A DNA stretch of 64,000 bases from Alistipes sp. (GCA_017935185.1 JAGBIC010000006.1:1-64000); one strand, 5' to 3'. Shown: positions 53,466 to 63,560, numbered from the stretch's first letter. Numbers and translations: made by a program. The notes: generated by a model not told the origin, from the letters alone.

Positions 53466-54422
53466 TTACATCGTCTTGTTGAGCATCGTGTGTATTACCC
53501 TGCGTCCGACGGGGCACTCGCCGCAGCGCTCTTTCTGACAATATTCGAATGTGAGTTGAAGAAGAGCCTGACTATCGAAGGCATTGCACGCCAATGGCCC
53601 ATATCTTTTCCAGCGGGTGATGATGCTGTTTGCCTCTGCTTTTATATCTTCCAATAGAGCCAATGCTCTGGCGCGTAACTTCTCGCTGTCGGTATAGCTT
53701 CCATATGCGAATTGCATTTGTGCCACCAGATTTATCGCGAGCAAATCACTTTTTGTGTGGCCTAAGCGTTTGGCAGCCGTTTTTTGATTGGCAGATGCCG
53801 GAGTGTAGTGCTCTTTCCAATAAGGCTGGGTTTCGACCGCGAACAGCGTGTGTGCATCTTTGGCGGTACGACATTCCAAGATACGATCCATGATATTTGG
53901 CGTATATGCCAGCAGAGTGGTAATTTGCGAGAGCCGCAGGATGGGATGGTTGTTAGGATATATTCGTTCCAGCTTCCATTGCGATGCAGAGAGGGGCGTA
54001 AACGAATATTTCGTTGACAGGTATTCGTAGTTGAGTTTTAGGTTCAGAATATATTCGTCATGAGGATATAAATCGAGTAATCCTGAAGACCCGATTAACA
54101 TGGCTTCAATATTCTGTGGGGAGCCCTTCTTACGCAAGATGGCAGCATAGGGCACTACTCTCGCGAGAGCGGTAAATGCCTCTTTGTTGTCCATGCCACC
54201 CATTGTGCGTAGTAGCATCATGTAAAAAGTGGCGGGCCAATCTTTGTTTAGCTCCTCGAAGTAAGCGTTAATGTCGTTGTTCTTGCGTTCCAAACGCTCA
54301 TAACCGAGAGAGTGGTAAATCTCTGTACGGTGCAACGAATCTAAAGATGCCAAATAACCACCACAAGCAAAGTATGAGGCCCCTGCTTTCAGTTGTTCGA
54401 TTATCTGTTCTTTCTCTTGCAT
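53466..54422 (-). CDS. DUF2851 family protein
   Basis: A 318-residue protein. It fits DUF2851, a Bacteroidota family of unknown function, with its typical C-terminal Cys cluster (CQKERCGECPVGR, about 295-307), which could bind a metal or iron-sulfur cluster. The N-terminal part is helical. It directly follows a DUF59 gene (9 bp) and lies two genes after sufE, which makes a link to iron-sulfur metabolism possible but unproven. Confidence 0.75.
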   Translation of the reverse strand: MQEKEQIIEQLKAGASYFACGGYLASLDSLHRTEIYHSLGYERLERKNNDINAYFEELNKDWPATFYMMLLRTMGGMDNKEAFTALARVVPYAAILRKKGSPQNIEAMLIGSSGLLDLYPHDEYILNLKLNYEYLSTKYSFTPLSASQWKLERIYPNNHPILRLSQITTLLAYTPNIMDRILECRTAKDAHTLFAVETQPYWKEHYTPASANQKTAAKRLGHTKSDLLAINLVAQMQFAYGSYTDSEKLRARALALLEDIKAEANSIITRWKRYGPLACNAFDSQALLQLTFEYCQKERCGECPVGRRVIHTMLNKTM

Positions 54423-54431
54423 GCTACTTGC

Positions 54432-54752
54432 TTACAATAGATTTAACTCCAATAACGCCTCCTCGCTCATCATGCTCTTGTCCCAAGGCGGCTCGAAGGT
54501 TAGAATAATATTTACTGACTCCACGCCTGCAACCTTCTTTACCTGGGTGTTTATATCCTCCACCAAAATGTCGGCCATTGGGCAGTTGGGGGCGGTGAGC
54601 GTCATACGGATGTTGGCTACACCTTCGGGATCATATTCGATCTCGTATATTAGGCCGAGATCGTAGATGTTTACCGGAATCTCGGGGTCGTATATATTTT
54701 TGAGCGTCAGAACTATCTCATGCTCAACCTTTAATATCTCTTCGGGTGTCAT
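54432..54752 (-). CDS. DUF59/MIP18-family iron-sulfur assembly protein
   Basis: A 106-residue protein of the SufT/PaaD-like group. IYDPEIPVNIYDLGLIYEI and TAPNCPMAD (with the conserved Cys), followed by FEPPWDKSMMSEEALLEL, are all family hallmarks. It helps iron-sulfur cluster maturation in other bacteria. It sits 11 bp after sufE. Confidence 0.9.
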   Translation of the reverse strand: MTPEEILKVEHEIVLTLKNIYDPEIPVNIYDLGLIYEIEYDPEGVANIRMTLTAPNCPMADILVEDINTQVKKVAGVESVNIILTFEPPWDKSMMSEEALLELNLL

Positions 54753-54763
54753 CGCTTATCCAA

Positions 54764-55186
54764 TTATGCTTTGGCCTTAAATGCCAGAGCGTACATTTTC
54801 ATCTGTTTGATCATCGACAGTAATCCGTTGCTTCGGGTAGGTGATAGATTGTCGCCTAATCCTATTGCATCGATAAAATATAGCTCCATGTCGAGAATCT
54901 CTTGAGGGGTGCGTCCGTTCATCACGCGGATGAGCAGTGCGATAATTCCTTTAGTAATTATGGCATCGCTGTCGGCCGAGTAGTATATTTTGCCATCCTC
55001 AATGCGGGCGTCTACCCAAACTCGGGATTGACAACCCTTGATTACATATTCGTCGGTGCGATGTTCGGCTGCAATTGCCGGCAGACTGTCGCTTAACTCG
55101 ATAAGGTAATCGTATTTGTCTAACCACTCATCAAAAATCGAGAACTCCTCGATTATTACCTCTTGAATACTATCTTTCATAATCAT
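54764..55186 (-). CDS. sufE: SufE-family sulfur acceptor
   Basis: A 140-residue protein that takes sulfur from the cysteine desulfurase SufS. VIKGCQSRVWVD with Cys 52 is the acceptor motif; ALLIRVMNGRTPQEIL and GLGDNLSPTRSNGL are also conserved. The start at 55186 overlaps the preceding stop by one base (TAATG), supporting translational coupling; an in-frame ATG six bases later is the alternative. SufS is not in this window. Confidence 0.93.
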   Translation of the reverse strand: MIMKDSIQEVIIEEFSIFDEWLDKYDYLIELSDSLPAIAAEHRTDEYVIKGCQSRVWVDARIEDGKIYYSADSDAIITKGIIALLIRVMNGRTPQEILDMELYFIDAIGLGDNLSPTRSNGLLSMIKQMKMYALAFKAKA

Positions 55187-56808
55187 TACTCTAAAATAAG
55201 TTCGTCGCCTTCGGCCGCCGATGGAATACTAATGCCCAGCATAAGTGCTTGGGTTGCCGCCAGTGCGGTCATATCCACCTTATCATGGCGTTTTTGCGCG
55301 TTCAATCCTCCGCCCCAAATAATGAGGGGAACATGTGTGTCGTAACGGTAGAGCGAGCCCGATGCCGAGCGGGTCTGCTCTTGCTCAACTATCCAGCCGG
55401 GCATGAGATTCAGAATCACATCTCCTGAACGACGGGGATAGAAGCCGTTTTGTATCTTGCGTCCATATCCGCTACCGAAGAAACTGCTGCGCAATGCATC
55501 TGCTGCGATGGCGTGCGAAACGCCTCGCAACTGCATGGCAAATGTGGCGATATCCTTCTGCATATCTGTTAGTGAAAGACCTTTCTCGTCGATGAGATTG
55601 TGGTTGAGATATATCGAACGATCAATGCAGCCCAAAACCCACTCCCCGTTGCCATGCTTTGCACCTATGAATGCATTGATAATCACCTCTGCCTGACGGA
55701 TATTGAATCGCTCCTGCTCCAAATTGGGTGAGTTGAACGATGGACTTGTGCCGTGGTCGGAGGTTATGGTTACCACTACATGTTTCTGGTCGCTGACCTG
55801 TGCCATTACAAATGATAGGAATGTCTCCAAATCTCGGTCCAGACGATATAGCATATCCTCATACTCCACCGACTCGGGGCCAAAACGCTCGCTTATCTTG
55901 CGCGGAGTATCGAGAACAATATTTAAAATATCGGGATTTTCGTCGGTACCCATGCCATTCGTAGATATTAGTTGCTTGGCAAATGCAAGTACGGCACTGT
56001 TTCCTGCGGGGGTGTAGCACATCTGATCATAATCGTCACTCAATGTGAGTTTTATGTTAGAATTCGCATCTCCCATAAAGTCAATGCGCTTGTTTTTTTT
56101 GCTTTGCAGCCCCTCGATACACGATACCTGAGTGTTGCGATAATTATCATAAGGGAAGAGCAGACTCCAGCGCTTGATCTTGTGCTCCATGTTTTTGTCG
56201 CTGCGATTGTACTCGGAAACCCATGCAGGCAACTCCTTGTTGTAATATGTGGATGTGGTCCAATCCGTATGGAGTGTCTCCATCCAATACACATCGCCTT
56301 TGTGGCCGGCCATTACTATTGCCGACAGCGGATCTATGGCAATTGATGCTATACGGCTCTGTTCATTGTTCTGCGCCAATACATCCGACAAAGTTTGTGC
56401 CGAGAGATTGCGGGGTGAGTATGTGCCGGTACCACCGCTGTAATTCACACTCTGCTCTTTGCTGTCATCAATAAGCGATATGCGTTTGTTTGCAACGTAG
56501 TCAAACCAACCGTCTGCCACCACGCCGTGTGTTGAGGGCATTGCGCCTGTTGCAATTGTCGCCAACGATACGGGAGTCGTGGTCTGCATATAGTCATATG
56601 AGGCGTTTGAGAAATATACACCTCCATTCAGCAGGCGTTTAAATCCACCGTTGGTCATATTATCGGCATATCGTTCAAGGTCATCGGCCTGCATTGAACT
56701 CACAACAATATTTACCAAAAGTCGTGGTTGCTCGGCAGCCATTGATGCCTGAAAATCGAATAGGAGCAGACTTAATAGAATTATTATATGTATATATGCA
56801 TTTTTCAT
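55186..56808 (-). CDS. Alkaline-phosphatase-superfamily protein with altered active site
   Basis: A 540-residue exported protein (signal peptide ending near SMAA). It resembles PafA-type alkaline phosphatases: NGGFKRLLNGGVYFSNA, TPVSLATIATGAMPSTHGV, SVEYEDMLYRLDRDLETFL, TSDHGT and YDTHVPLIIWGGG. Several residues expected for catalysis are changed: the Asp of VVDQM is Ser (VVSSM, residue 37), the K-D-R segment reads D-P-L in SIAIDPLSAI, and the D-x-x-x-H pair before RFGP is absent. The second metal half (DHG and last His) remains. It may be a binding or inactive paralogue. Confidence 0.7.
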   Translation of the reverse strand: MKNAYIHIIILLSLLLFDFQASMAAEQPRLLVNIVVSSMQADDLERYADNMTNGGFKRLLNGGVYFSNASYDYMQTTTPVSLATIATGAMPSTHGVVADGWFDYVANKRISLIDDSKEQSVNYSGGTGTYSPRNLSAQTLSDVLAQNNEQSRIASIAIDPLSAIVMAGHKGDVYWMETLHTDWTTSTYYNKELPAWVSEYNRSDKNMEHKIKRWSLLFPYDNYRNTQVSCIEGLQSKKNKRIDFMGDANSNIKLTLSDDYDQMCYTPAGNSAVLAFAKQLISTNGMGTDENPDILNIVLDTPRKISERFGPESVEYEDMLYRLDRDLETFLSFVMAQVSDQKHVVVTITSDHGTSPSFNSPNLEQERFNIRQAEVIINAFIGAKHGNGEWVLGCIDRSIYLNHNLIDEKGLSLTDMQKDIATFAMQLRGVSHAIAADALRSSFFGSGYGRKIQNGFYPRRSGDVILNLMPGWIVEQEQTRSASGSLYRYDTHVPLIIWGGGLNAQKRHDKVDMTALAATQALMLGISIPSAAEGDELILE

Positions 56809-56844
56809 ATCAGGTGAATTGAGGCTGTAAAATTACTAACTTTT

Positions 56845-57834
56845 TTATAAATATGTATTAAAATACTCTTTTTCCTTGTGTAGGTCGATTGTGTTACACT
56901 TCGACTCCATAATTTCAATCTGTTTAACCATCGAAGCGCAAAATTGACGATGAGCCGCACTCTGTGGGTCAGTGGGGCGATGTTCGGCGGCTTTTATTAT
57001 GTGCTCTATGTCGGCAATGGTCTGGCGGGTTTTGTCTGTGAATGCCGCCTTTGCAAAACATTGCCAGATGTACTCGATGGCAATATCTGACGGGTGAATC
57101 ATATCGTGATTATAGAAACGGTAGTCACGCAATTCATCATACATAATCTCGTACGATGGGAAATAATATGCCCTATTAACTTTGCTTGTTATCATCCCTA
57201 TGGCAACGCGCAGGGTGGCTTTGCTCAAGGAATTGAGTTCTGCTCCATCGCCTATGTGGCGAATAGGGCTCACTGTGAAAATGACGCTTTTGCCGGCCAA
57301 GGGGCCATTTAGGAGAGCTATATAGCGGTTGGCGATTTCGTCGGCCGTTAAGAGTTGTTTTGTGAATAGCTTTTGCGGTTGTTTATGGCAGTTGGCCACA
57401 ACTTTGTTATTGCTGTTTAGACGATATACAAACGCAGACCCGAATGTGATTATAACCGTATCGGCGCAGTCGAGAGCTTTGGCTCCGGCTCTTACGCCTT
57501 GTACCATATTCTCAAGTGCCATGTCGGCATCCGAGTGGGAAAATGACGAGTGAAAATCATAGCTGAACCATCTGTCACCCCCTTTGCTTAAGTCGCTTTG
57601 CTTGGGTAGCATGGCTACATTGCCGGCGGCAACCGAGGCAAAACGCTCTATGGCGTCAGCTATTGATTCGGGATTGAATAGTATGCCGGTAGGGGAGGCG
57701 GTTATATGAAATTTCACCCTCGATAACCGTTTTGCCATATTGTCGGCAAAGCATGAACCTAACGAGAGAATCGAGCTGTTGTAGTCGATACTCTTGTCTA
57801 GAGGTTTAATAGGTATGATGGTGCGGAATTCCAT
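56845..57834 (-). CDS. GSCFA-domain protein
   Basis: A 329-residue protein with the motif GSCFADNMAKRL at about 27-38, the name-giving GSCFA motif, where the Ser or Cys may be a nucleophile of an SGNH-like esterase. ASPTGILFNP and FTVSPIRH are the other conserved blocks. No signal peptide is visible. Function is unknown; relatives in other bacteria are often near polysaccharide genes. It starts 4 bp after the ABC-F stop. Confidence 0.88.
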   Translation of the reverse strand: MEFRTIIPIKPLDKSIDYNSSILSLGSCFADNMAKRLSRVKFHITASPTGILFNPESIADAIERFASVAAGNVAMLPKQSDLSKGGDRWFSYDFHSSFSHSDADMALENMVQGVRAGAKALDCADTVIITFGSAFVYRLNSNNKVVANCHKQPQKLFTKQLLTADEIANRYIALLNGPLAGKSVIFTVSPIRHIGDGAELNSLSKATLRVAIGMITSKVNRAYYFPSYEIMYDELRDYRFYNHDMIHPSDIAIEYIWQCFAKAAFTDKTRQTIADIEHIIKAAEHRPTDPQSAAHRQFCASMVKQIEIMESKCNTIDLHKEKEYFNTYL

Positions 57835-57838
57835 ATTG

Positions 57839-59725
57839 CTATATTTCGCTCAATTCTAACCAGCGCATCTCTTTCTCTTCGAGAAGCTCGATAATTTCCC
57901 CTATGCGTGCTGCCGCAGTGGTAAGCTCATCGTGAGAGAGGACTCCCGATGAAAGAGAGTGCTCCAGATTGGCTTTCTCCTGTTCGAGTTGGGGTATTTC
58001 GCTCTCAAGACTCTCCAACTCCTTTTGCTCTTTGAATGAAAGTTTGCGGCGGCGTGTGGTTGCAGGTTTTTCGGTCTGTGGTTTATTATGTTGTTGCAAT
58101 TTCTCGGCAGCGAGTTTGGCCTGACGGTTCTGTTCGGCCTCCTCCTCTTTGATATATTCGCGATATTCGCTGTAATGCCCTACAAAATCCTTTACGTTGC
58201 CATCTTCTCGGATGATAAACAAGTGGTCGACAGTTTTGTCGAGGAAGTAACGGTCATGAGAGACAATCATCAGACACCCCTTGAATGACTCAAGATACTC
58301 TTCCAGAATATTCAATGTTAGAATATCGAGGTCGTTGGTGGGTTCGTCAAGAATCAAAAAATTGGGGTTGCGCATCAATACCGTGAGCAGATACAGGCGT
58401 CGCTGCTCGCCACCGCTCAGTATGTCGACTCGTTTGTTGAGACTCTCGGGCGGGAATAAGAATCTGTTCAGCATTGATGTGGCAGATATAGTGTGGCCAT
58501 CGGCGGTCGTCACCGTTTCGGCTATGTCGTGTACGATATCAAAAACTGTTTGACCGGCTTTGAATGAAATTCCATCCTGACGATAATAGCCTATGCGCAA
58601 TGTCTCACCGCGCTCGATTGTTCCTCTCTCGGCTACAAGGTCGCCTGTCATCAGATTCAGGAATGTGCTTTTGCCTGCGCCATTTTTGCCTACAATTCCG
58701 ATACGCTCATAACGAGAAAACTTGTATGAGAAGTTGTTTAGCATGATGCGGTCGCCGAACCTGAATGTTACGTCGGTGCAGTCTATGATTTTACCGCCCA
58801 AACGTGATGTGGCAACATCAATCGACATCTCTTTGCGGGCAAGCGATACTGAAGCCTTATCCTTCAGATCATAAAAAGCATTTATACGGTAACGCGCTTT
58901 GCCTGTGCGGGCCTGCGGAGTTGAACGAATCCACTCCAACTCTTTGCGAAGCAGATTGCGTGCCTTGTCTATGTTGGCCTGCATGTTGTTATATCGCTCT
59001 TCACGCTTTTCGAGGAATGTCGAATAATTGCCTTTGTAGGTAAATAGTTCGCCTCTGTCCAACTCAAATATCGTGTTGCAGACATTGTCGAGGAAGTAGC
59101 GGTCGTGGGTGACCATCAGGAGCGTGCAACGCGATTTCTGTAAATAGCCTTCCAGATACTCGATAATGTCGATATCAAGATGATTGGTTGGCTCATCCAT
59201 AACCAAAAAGTCGGCCTCCTGCAACAGCATAAGAGCGATGGCTGCGCGTTTGGCCTCTCCTCCCGATAGCTCACCCATAGGCTGATCCATGCGCGATAGC
59301 TTCATCGAGGTCAGCACCTGCTTGATACGCTGCTCAACGCTCCATGCGTCGGCGGCATCCATGGCGGCCATAGCATGTTCGATGGAGTTGTTGTCGCCAG
59401 AAGTTATGGCTTTTTCGTAGCGTGAAATAACCTCGTATGTTTCGCCCAATCGCAAATATATCTCATCGAAGAGTGTGTTTGAGGGGTTGAAGTCAATATT
59501 CTGGTCGAGAAATGCGACCTTTATATCCTTCATGAATTTCACCTCGCCACCTCTGTCAGATGAGTCGATGCCTGCAAGAATCTTAAGCAGAGAGCTTTTG
59601 CCTGTACCATTGGGCGCAATGAGAGCTATCTTGTCACCTTCGTTTATGTTGAACGAGATGTTGCGAAACAGCACTTTGTCGCCGTAGGATTTGCTTATAT
59701 TCTCAATTTGCAGGAAACTTGCCAT
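57839..59725 (-). CDS. ABC-F family ATPase (second of two)
   Basis: A 628-residue soluble protein from the ATG at 59725 (MASFLQIENIS); an upstream start at 59851 would overlap the previous gene by 112 bp and add 42 unrelated residues. Two ABC domains carry ALIAPNGTGKSSLL and GIVGKNGAGKSTFL, LSGGEAKRAAIALML with MDEPTNHLD, and LSGGEQRRLYLLTVL with LDEPTNDLD. The C-terminal coiled coil (about 545-620) resembles Uup-type ABC-F proteins, some of which bind DNA or ribosomes. Confidence 0.92.
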   Translation of the reverse strand: MASFLQIENISKSYGDKVLFRNISFNINEGDKIALIAPNGTGKSSLLKILAGIDSSDRGGEVKFMKDIKVAFLDQNIDFNPSNTLFDEIYLRLGETYEVISRYEKAITSGDNNSIEHAMAAMDAADAWSVEQRIKQVLTSMKLSRMDQPMGELSGGEAKRAAIALMLLQEADFLVMDEPTNHLDIDIIEYLEGYLQKSRCTLLMVTHDRYFLDNVCNTIFELDRGELFTYKGNYSTFLEKREERYNNMQANIDKARNLLRKELEWIRSTPQARTGKARYRINAFYDLKDKASVSLARKEMSIDVATSRLGGKIIDCTDVTFRFGDRIMLNNFSYKFSRYERIGIVGKNGAGKSTFLNLMTGDLVAERGTIERGETLRIGYYRQDGISFKAGQTVFDIVHDIAETVTTADGHTISATSMLNRFLFPPESLNKRVDILSGGEQRRLYLLTVLMRNPNFLILDEPTNDLDILTLNILEEYLESFKGCLMIVSHDRYFLDKTVDHLFIIREDGNVKDFVGHYSEYREYIKEEEAEQNRQAKLAAEKLQQHNKPQTEKPATTRRRKLSFKEQKELESLESEIPQLEQEKANLEHSLSSGVLSHDELTTAAARIGEIIELLEEKEMRWLELSEI

Positions 59726-59739
59726 AGGGGGCTGTGGTG

Positions 59740-60684
59740 TTATTGTATGATGTCGATATTGTCCGAGAATTTTGATGCGAGTTTCTCTGCACCCTTTATC
59801 GGGAAAATCTCCATAGGCTTGCGCACGGCTGTTTCGGCTGCAATCTGGCAATAAGCTGCAACAATGTCGCTTACAGCAACCAAGCCTTTGCTTACACGTA
59901 ACGTGTTGCCCTTCATCGAACGGTTGGTGTAGGGCTTTACAAGCGCCTCATACCATAGGCATGCCACGGCGTAACGGCCAATGCCGTGCCCCATGTGGTA
60001 ACCGTCACGGGTGAGGTCGAATGGGGTGTTGTTAACGGCTGATGCTCGCAATGATTGTATCATAGAGCCCGAAGGAATGATGATATCTATTTCGTCGGCG
60101 TCGGCTTTTAGCTGCTCAACGCAGTTGCAAATGGCATTATACATCTTCATCTGATCCTTGTCGTAGCGGGGAAAGCTGCCGTGTGTGCTGTTGGTCGAGT
60201 AAGACCATGTCATGTGCCAAGCCAGACGAGCTTGTGGCTGAGCCTGTTTTACCACGTCAATCAGGCGTTGCAGATGCGGCTGGTAGGATTCATATTGTCC
60301 AGAGTCGTGGGATGCCTGTTGCATGGTGATTATATCCCACTTGCCCATTTGTAGTGCATATTGCATGGTGACAGGTTTCTCATATTTTTTCCACTTGTTC
60401 TCGCCTGCTGCCGAGTGATAGAATGTGTATGCCGCCTCCTTGTTGTCGTAGAACTCCATGTGGCGCTTGAGCGAGCAACCTCCGACATACAATCGTGCGA
60501 TCTCCACGTTTTTCACATCAAGGTTCTCCAGCAATGCGGGCAAATACTCGGTGGCATCATCCGAAAAGCTGTTTCCGATAGCCAGAATCCTTAATACGCC
60601 GTCGTCGGTCTGCGCCGAAGCGGCAGGCGTGTATAATACTACAACGAGTACGATACTCAAAATGTTCTTCAGTAGATTTTTCAT
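59740..60684 (-). CDS. DUF4886 SGNH-hydrolase-like exported protein
   Basis: A 314-residue protein with a signal peptide ending near ASAQ. LRILAIGNSFSDDATEYLP (about 32-50) resembles block I of SGNH hydrolases with the nucleophilic Ser, and RDGYHMGHGIGRYAVA has the Asp/His of block V. It may be a carbohydrate esterase; no substrate is established for DUF4886. It lies between lptD and the second ABC-F gene with short gaps. Confidence 0.82.
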   Translation of the reverse strand: MKNLLKNILSIVLVVVLYTPAASAQTDDGVLRILAIGNSFSDDATEYLPALLENLDVKNVEIARLYVGGCSLKRHMEFYDNKEAAYTFYHSAAGENKWKKYEKPVTMQYALQMGKWDIITMQQASHDSGQYESYQPHLQRLIDVVKQAQPQARLAWHMTWSYSTNSTHGSFPRYDKDQMKMYNAICNCVEQLKADADEIDIIIPSGSMIQSLRASAVNNTPFDLTRDGYHMGHGIGRYAVACLWYEALVKPYTNRSMKGNTLRVSKGLVAVSDIVAAYCQIAAETAVRKPMEIFPIKGAEKLASKFSDNIDIIQ

Positions 60685-60711
60685 GGTTGTAGATGGTTTT
60701 GCAATAATTGT

Positions 60712-63549
60712 TTAATAGAATCTATCGTAAATAGATTGACTCTTGTCATACTTCAAATCCTTGAGCGATGAGGCTTTAACACCTATGTGGAAACTCCAGC
60801 TTTTGTAGTAGCCGAAGGGTATCCATGAAAATGACATCTGCCAGCAATGCAAATCGCGGGTGATATTTATTGACGAAGTGGTCAATTTATTGGTCGATAA
60901 ATCGTAACCGCCCGTAAATGTCAAAGCCATTTTGGGCGAGAATGTTATACTTCCATTGAAACCGATGGTTTGAGTGATATTGCGCTTAATTCCTGTCGTG
61001 CCGTTATTTACATAGCTGACGCTATAATTCACGTTGTAGTTGAATCCGAAATTCCACGGCAACGAGAAATCATAATACGTTTGTGCCATGTATTGCCTTC
61101 GTAATACTGGGTCCATTAAGCCGTATGGGTCATAGAACGGGTTGGTGTACTCCGGAGGAATACTGTTAATGTCGTTTATGGCCGGAGTCGATGAATCTCG
61201 CGATTTGAAAGAGTATCCAAAGCTCCATCCGGTATTCATTATGCGGCCGAGATTACCACGAGCCCATGTCAGCTTGTTGATGCGCTTTCCCTGCGGAGTT
61301 ACTTCGTATGGGTCGAGTACTGCGCGTAGGTTAATGCCAAACTTGCTGGAAATACTCGAACGCAGAGATATTGATATGGTAGAGAGTTTCATTGAGTCGG
61401 CCAGGAAGTTGTATGAACCACTTAGGCTTAAATCATCAATAATCTTAACTTTCTTTATTCCTGTTGAATCGCGTTTGCTGGCCACCTTTGCCTCAAGACT
61501 CTGCGAAAGCGAGAACGTTAGGCCCATGTTGCGACCTGCCGAGGGTGTGCCGTAGGCATTGTTGGCAAAAGGCGAATATACCGTTGTGCGACCCGTTGAA
61601 TCGCTCTGTACGGTTTGATAGTAACCATATTTTTGGTTGCTGAAGTCGGGTGCGTACGCAAAACTTACCGAAGGCGTGATTGTGTGGCGCAATGCCTTCA
61701 GTTTGGAATTTTTGTATTTCTCCTTGACCTCCCATTGGCCATATATGGTTGTTGAGAGCGAAACGCCGGCGTTGTAGTCGTATAGTCGATAGAATCCGTA
61801 TTCGGGGTCGAGGGTTTCGACCATGTTGGTTTCTGGATTCCATTGCTGGTCTATTTTCTTGAAATACCAGCGCTCGCTATAATTGGCATTGGGGGTTATG
61901 TTGATGTAATTCAAAACGTTGAATGATGCTTGGATAGGAATATTGTGCTGTACTCCGTTGCGCATCTTGTCGAGCGTTTCGCGTGAGAAGATGTTGTCCT
62001 CTTTAGCTGATACCGAGTTGGTGAGTTTTCCAGAATAGCTCATTGAAATCTTCTCATACCAGCGATCTTTACCCAACTTTACTTTACGTTTGAAGGGGAA
62101 GAACTTCGATACGTTGAATGATACGTTGGGCAGGGTAATCGACATGTCCTGACTCTGCGAGTTCTGAGATACCGCCATATTCATCGAAAGCGAAAATGGT
62201 GTGCCTGCCCAATTCTTTGAGTATGAAATCGTAGAGTTGGTCTGCGTTGCAAGCATGTCGTTGAGTGAGGTTGCCGAATATTTGCTATAACCGCTCGACG
62301 ACAGATTTACCGATGCCGAGAATGTAGATCCGGGGTTGGCTTTCGCATCTTGCGAATGGGTCCATTGCAGACGATAAGTGTTTTGCTTGACAAAGTCGGG
62401 GTCGTTCTTGTCACCCGAACGAATGCTCGAGAAATCGAAGTTGAAGTTGCCGGAGTATTTGTAACGCTTGACATAGCGCGATACGGCTTGCACCTCCCAA
62501 GAGCCGAGGGTGTAGAATCCTCCGGTTAGCGCCAGATCCATGTATTGGCTCAATGTGAAGTAGTATCCAAGTCCTCTCACGAAGAATCCTCGACGAGCCT
62601 CCTCTCCATATGTAGGCATCAATATACCCGACTTCGGGCCTGAACTTAATGGGAAGAATCCCTCGGGAAGACCGAGGAAAGGGATGCTCACATCTTCGAT
62701 AACGATGTGGCCGGGACCCATAATCACCTTGCCCTTGTCGCCGGTGATGACTTTGGCCTTCGACATGTAGTAGTAGAAGTGTGGGTGGTCGGTCTGCTCA
62801 CAAGTGGTATACATACCATCTGCAATGTTGATAGAGTTGTCCTCCATCTTTTTTACATTGTGGCCGATAAGCCATCCGTCGCCCTGTTGTGTACGAATAC
62901 CCTTGACCTTTGCACGTTGTGATTTGATGTTGTAGGTGATGGTATCCATATTCATCGTGCTTTCGCCTTGGGTGAATGAGGGTGTGATAACTTCGACTGT
63001 GCCATCTTGTAATGTGTCGGTACGACCGTAGGCGTAGATGTTCTTTGAGTCGAGATTTATATTCATGAAATCTGCTTTCAGATTCATATTGTCGTATGTG
63101 ACATCGCCTTCGGTATAGATATATACCATCTTGTTGCGCATATCGTAATAGAGAGAGTCGGCTGCGCTACCCGTAATGATATTGTCCAGCGTTGCTCCTG
63201 CCTTCTTTGTGGTGTCGGTGGCGATGCTGTCGGCCACTATGGCTTGTAGTGAGGCTTGTGCTGCAATGGTGTCGGTGCTGTCGGGTCTTATTGCGTTATT
63301 GGCACGTCGCGCGCGGCGATTATTGCGTCGTGTGGTGTCCTGCTCTTGTGCTGTGGTAAAGTACGACTCGGCCGACAAACGCATTGCAGGCGCAATTCCG
63401 AACGCGAATTGAACCATAAGTAACACAACTGTTACCGAAAGGAGATATTTAACCTTAATTTTACCCAAAATCTCAATATTTTTTCGTAACTTTGCCGACA
63501 AGTCGGCAAACCCGCCCGAAAAGCCCCTTGCATGGGCGTGCGGGCGCAT
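60712..63549 (-). CDS. lptD: LPS assembly outer membrane protein LptD-like
   Basis: Inserts lipopolysaccharide into the outer leaflet. The protein has up to 945 residues: an OstA/LptA-like N-terminal jellyroll (about 120-260, MRNKMVYIYTEGDVTYDNMN) and a large barrel (VLPG-like GPGHIVIEDVSIPFLGLPEGFFPL at its entry). The signal-like helix (KYLLSVTVVLLMVQFAFG) begins about 34 residues after the first ATG. The ATG at 63549 lies 12 bp after a -7 element; a TTG at 63468 would give a shorter, cleaner signal peptide. It faces the amidase gene divergently. Confidence 0.85.
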   Translation of the reverse strand: MRPHAHARGFSGGFADLSAKLRKNIEILGKIKVKYLLSVTVVLLMVQFAFGIAPAMRLSAESYFTTAQEQDTTRRNNRRARRANNAIRPDSTDTIAAQASLQAIVADSIATDTTKKAGATLDNIITGSAADSLYYDMRNKMVYIYTEGDVTYDNMNLKADFMNINLDSKNIYAYGRTDTLQDGTVEVITPSFTQGESTMNMDTITYNIKSQRAKVKGIRTQQGDGWLIGHNVKKMEDNSINIADGMYTTCEQTDHPHFYYYMSKAKVITGDKGKVIMGPGHIVIEDVSIPFLGLPEGFFPLSSGPKSGILMPTYGEEARRGFFVRGLGYYFTLSQYMDLALTGGFYTLGSWEVQAVSRYVKRYKYSGNFNFDFSSIRSGDKNDPDFVKQNTYRLQWTHSQDAKANPGSTFSASVNLSSSGYSKYSATSLNDMLATQTNSTISYSKNWAGTPFSLSMNMAVSQNSQSQDMSITLPNVSFNVSKFFPFKRKVKLGKDRWYEKISMSYSGKLTNSVSAKEDNIFSRETLDKMRNGVQHNIPIQASFNVLNYINITPNANYSERWYFKKIDQQWNPETNMVETLDPEYGFYRLYDYNAGVSLSTTIYGQWEVKEKYKNSKLKALRHTITPSVSFAYAPDFSNQKYGYYQTVQSDSTGRTTVYSPFANNAYGTPSAGRNMGLTFSLSQSLEAKVASKRDSTGIKKVKIIDDLSLSGSYNFLADSMKLSTISISLRSSISSKFGINLRAVLDPYEVTPQGKRINKLTWARGNLGRIMNTGWSFGYSFKSRDSSTPAINDINSIPPEYTNPFYDPYGLMDPVLRRQYMAQTYYDFSLPWNFGFNYNVNYSVSYVNNGTTGIKRNITQTIGFNGSITFSPKMALTFTGGYDLSTNKLTTSSINITRDLHCWQMSFSWIPFGYYKSWSFHIGVKASSLKDLKYDKSQSIYDRFY
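63487..63494 (+). promoter_or_regulatory. -7 element for the amidase gene
   Basis: TAACTTTG followed by C on the plus strand, inside the 5' end of the lptD ORF. The leader would be about 110 bases with a CCGAC/GTCGG hairpin and GC-rich inverted repeats (63511-63546). Confidence 0.4.
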
Positions 63550-63560
63550 ATTTTAACCGA

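Noticed and set aside
59726-59851. N-terminal extension of the second ABC-F protein
   Set aside because: The 42 residues are encoded within the upstream DUF4886 gene and do not resemble ABC-F proteins, which start close to the first beta strand.
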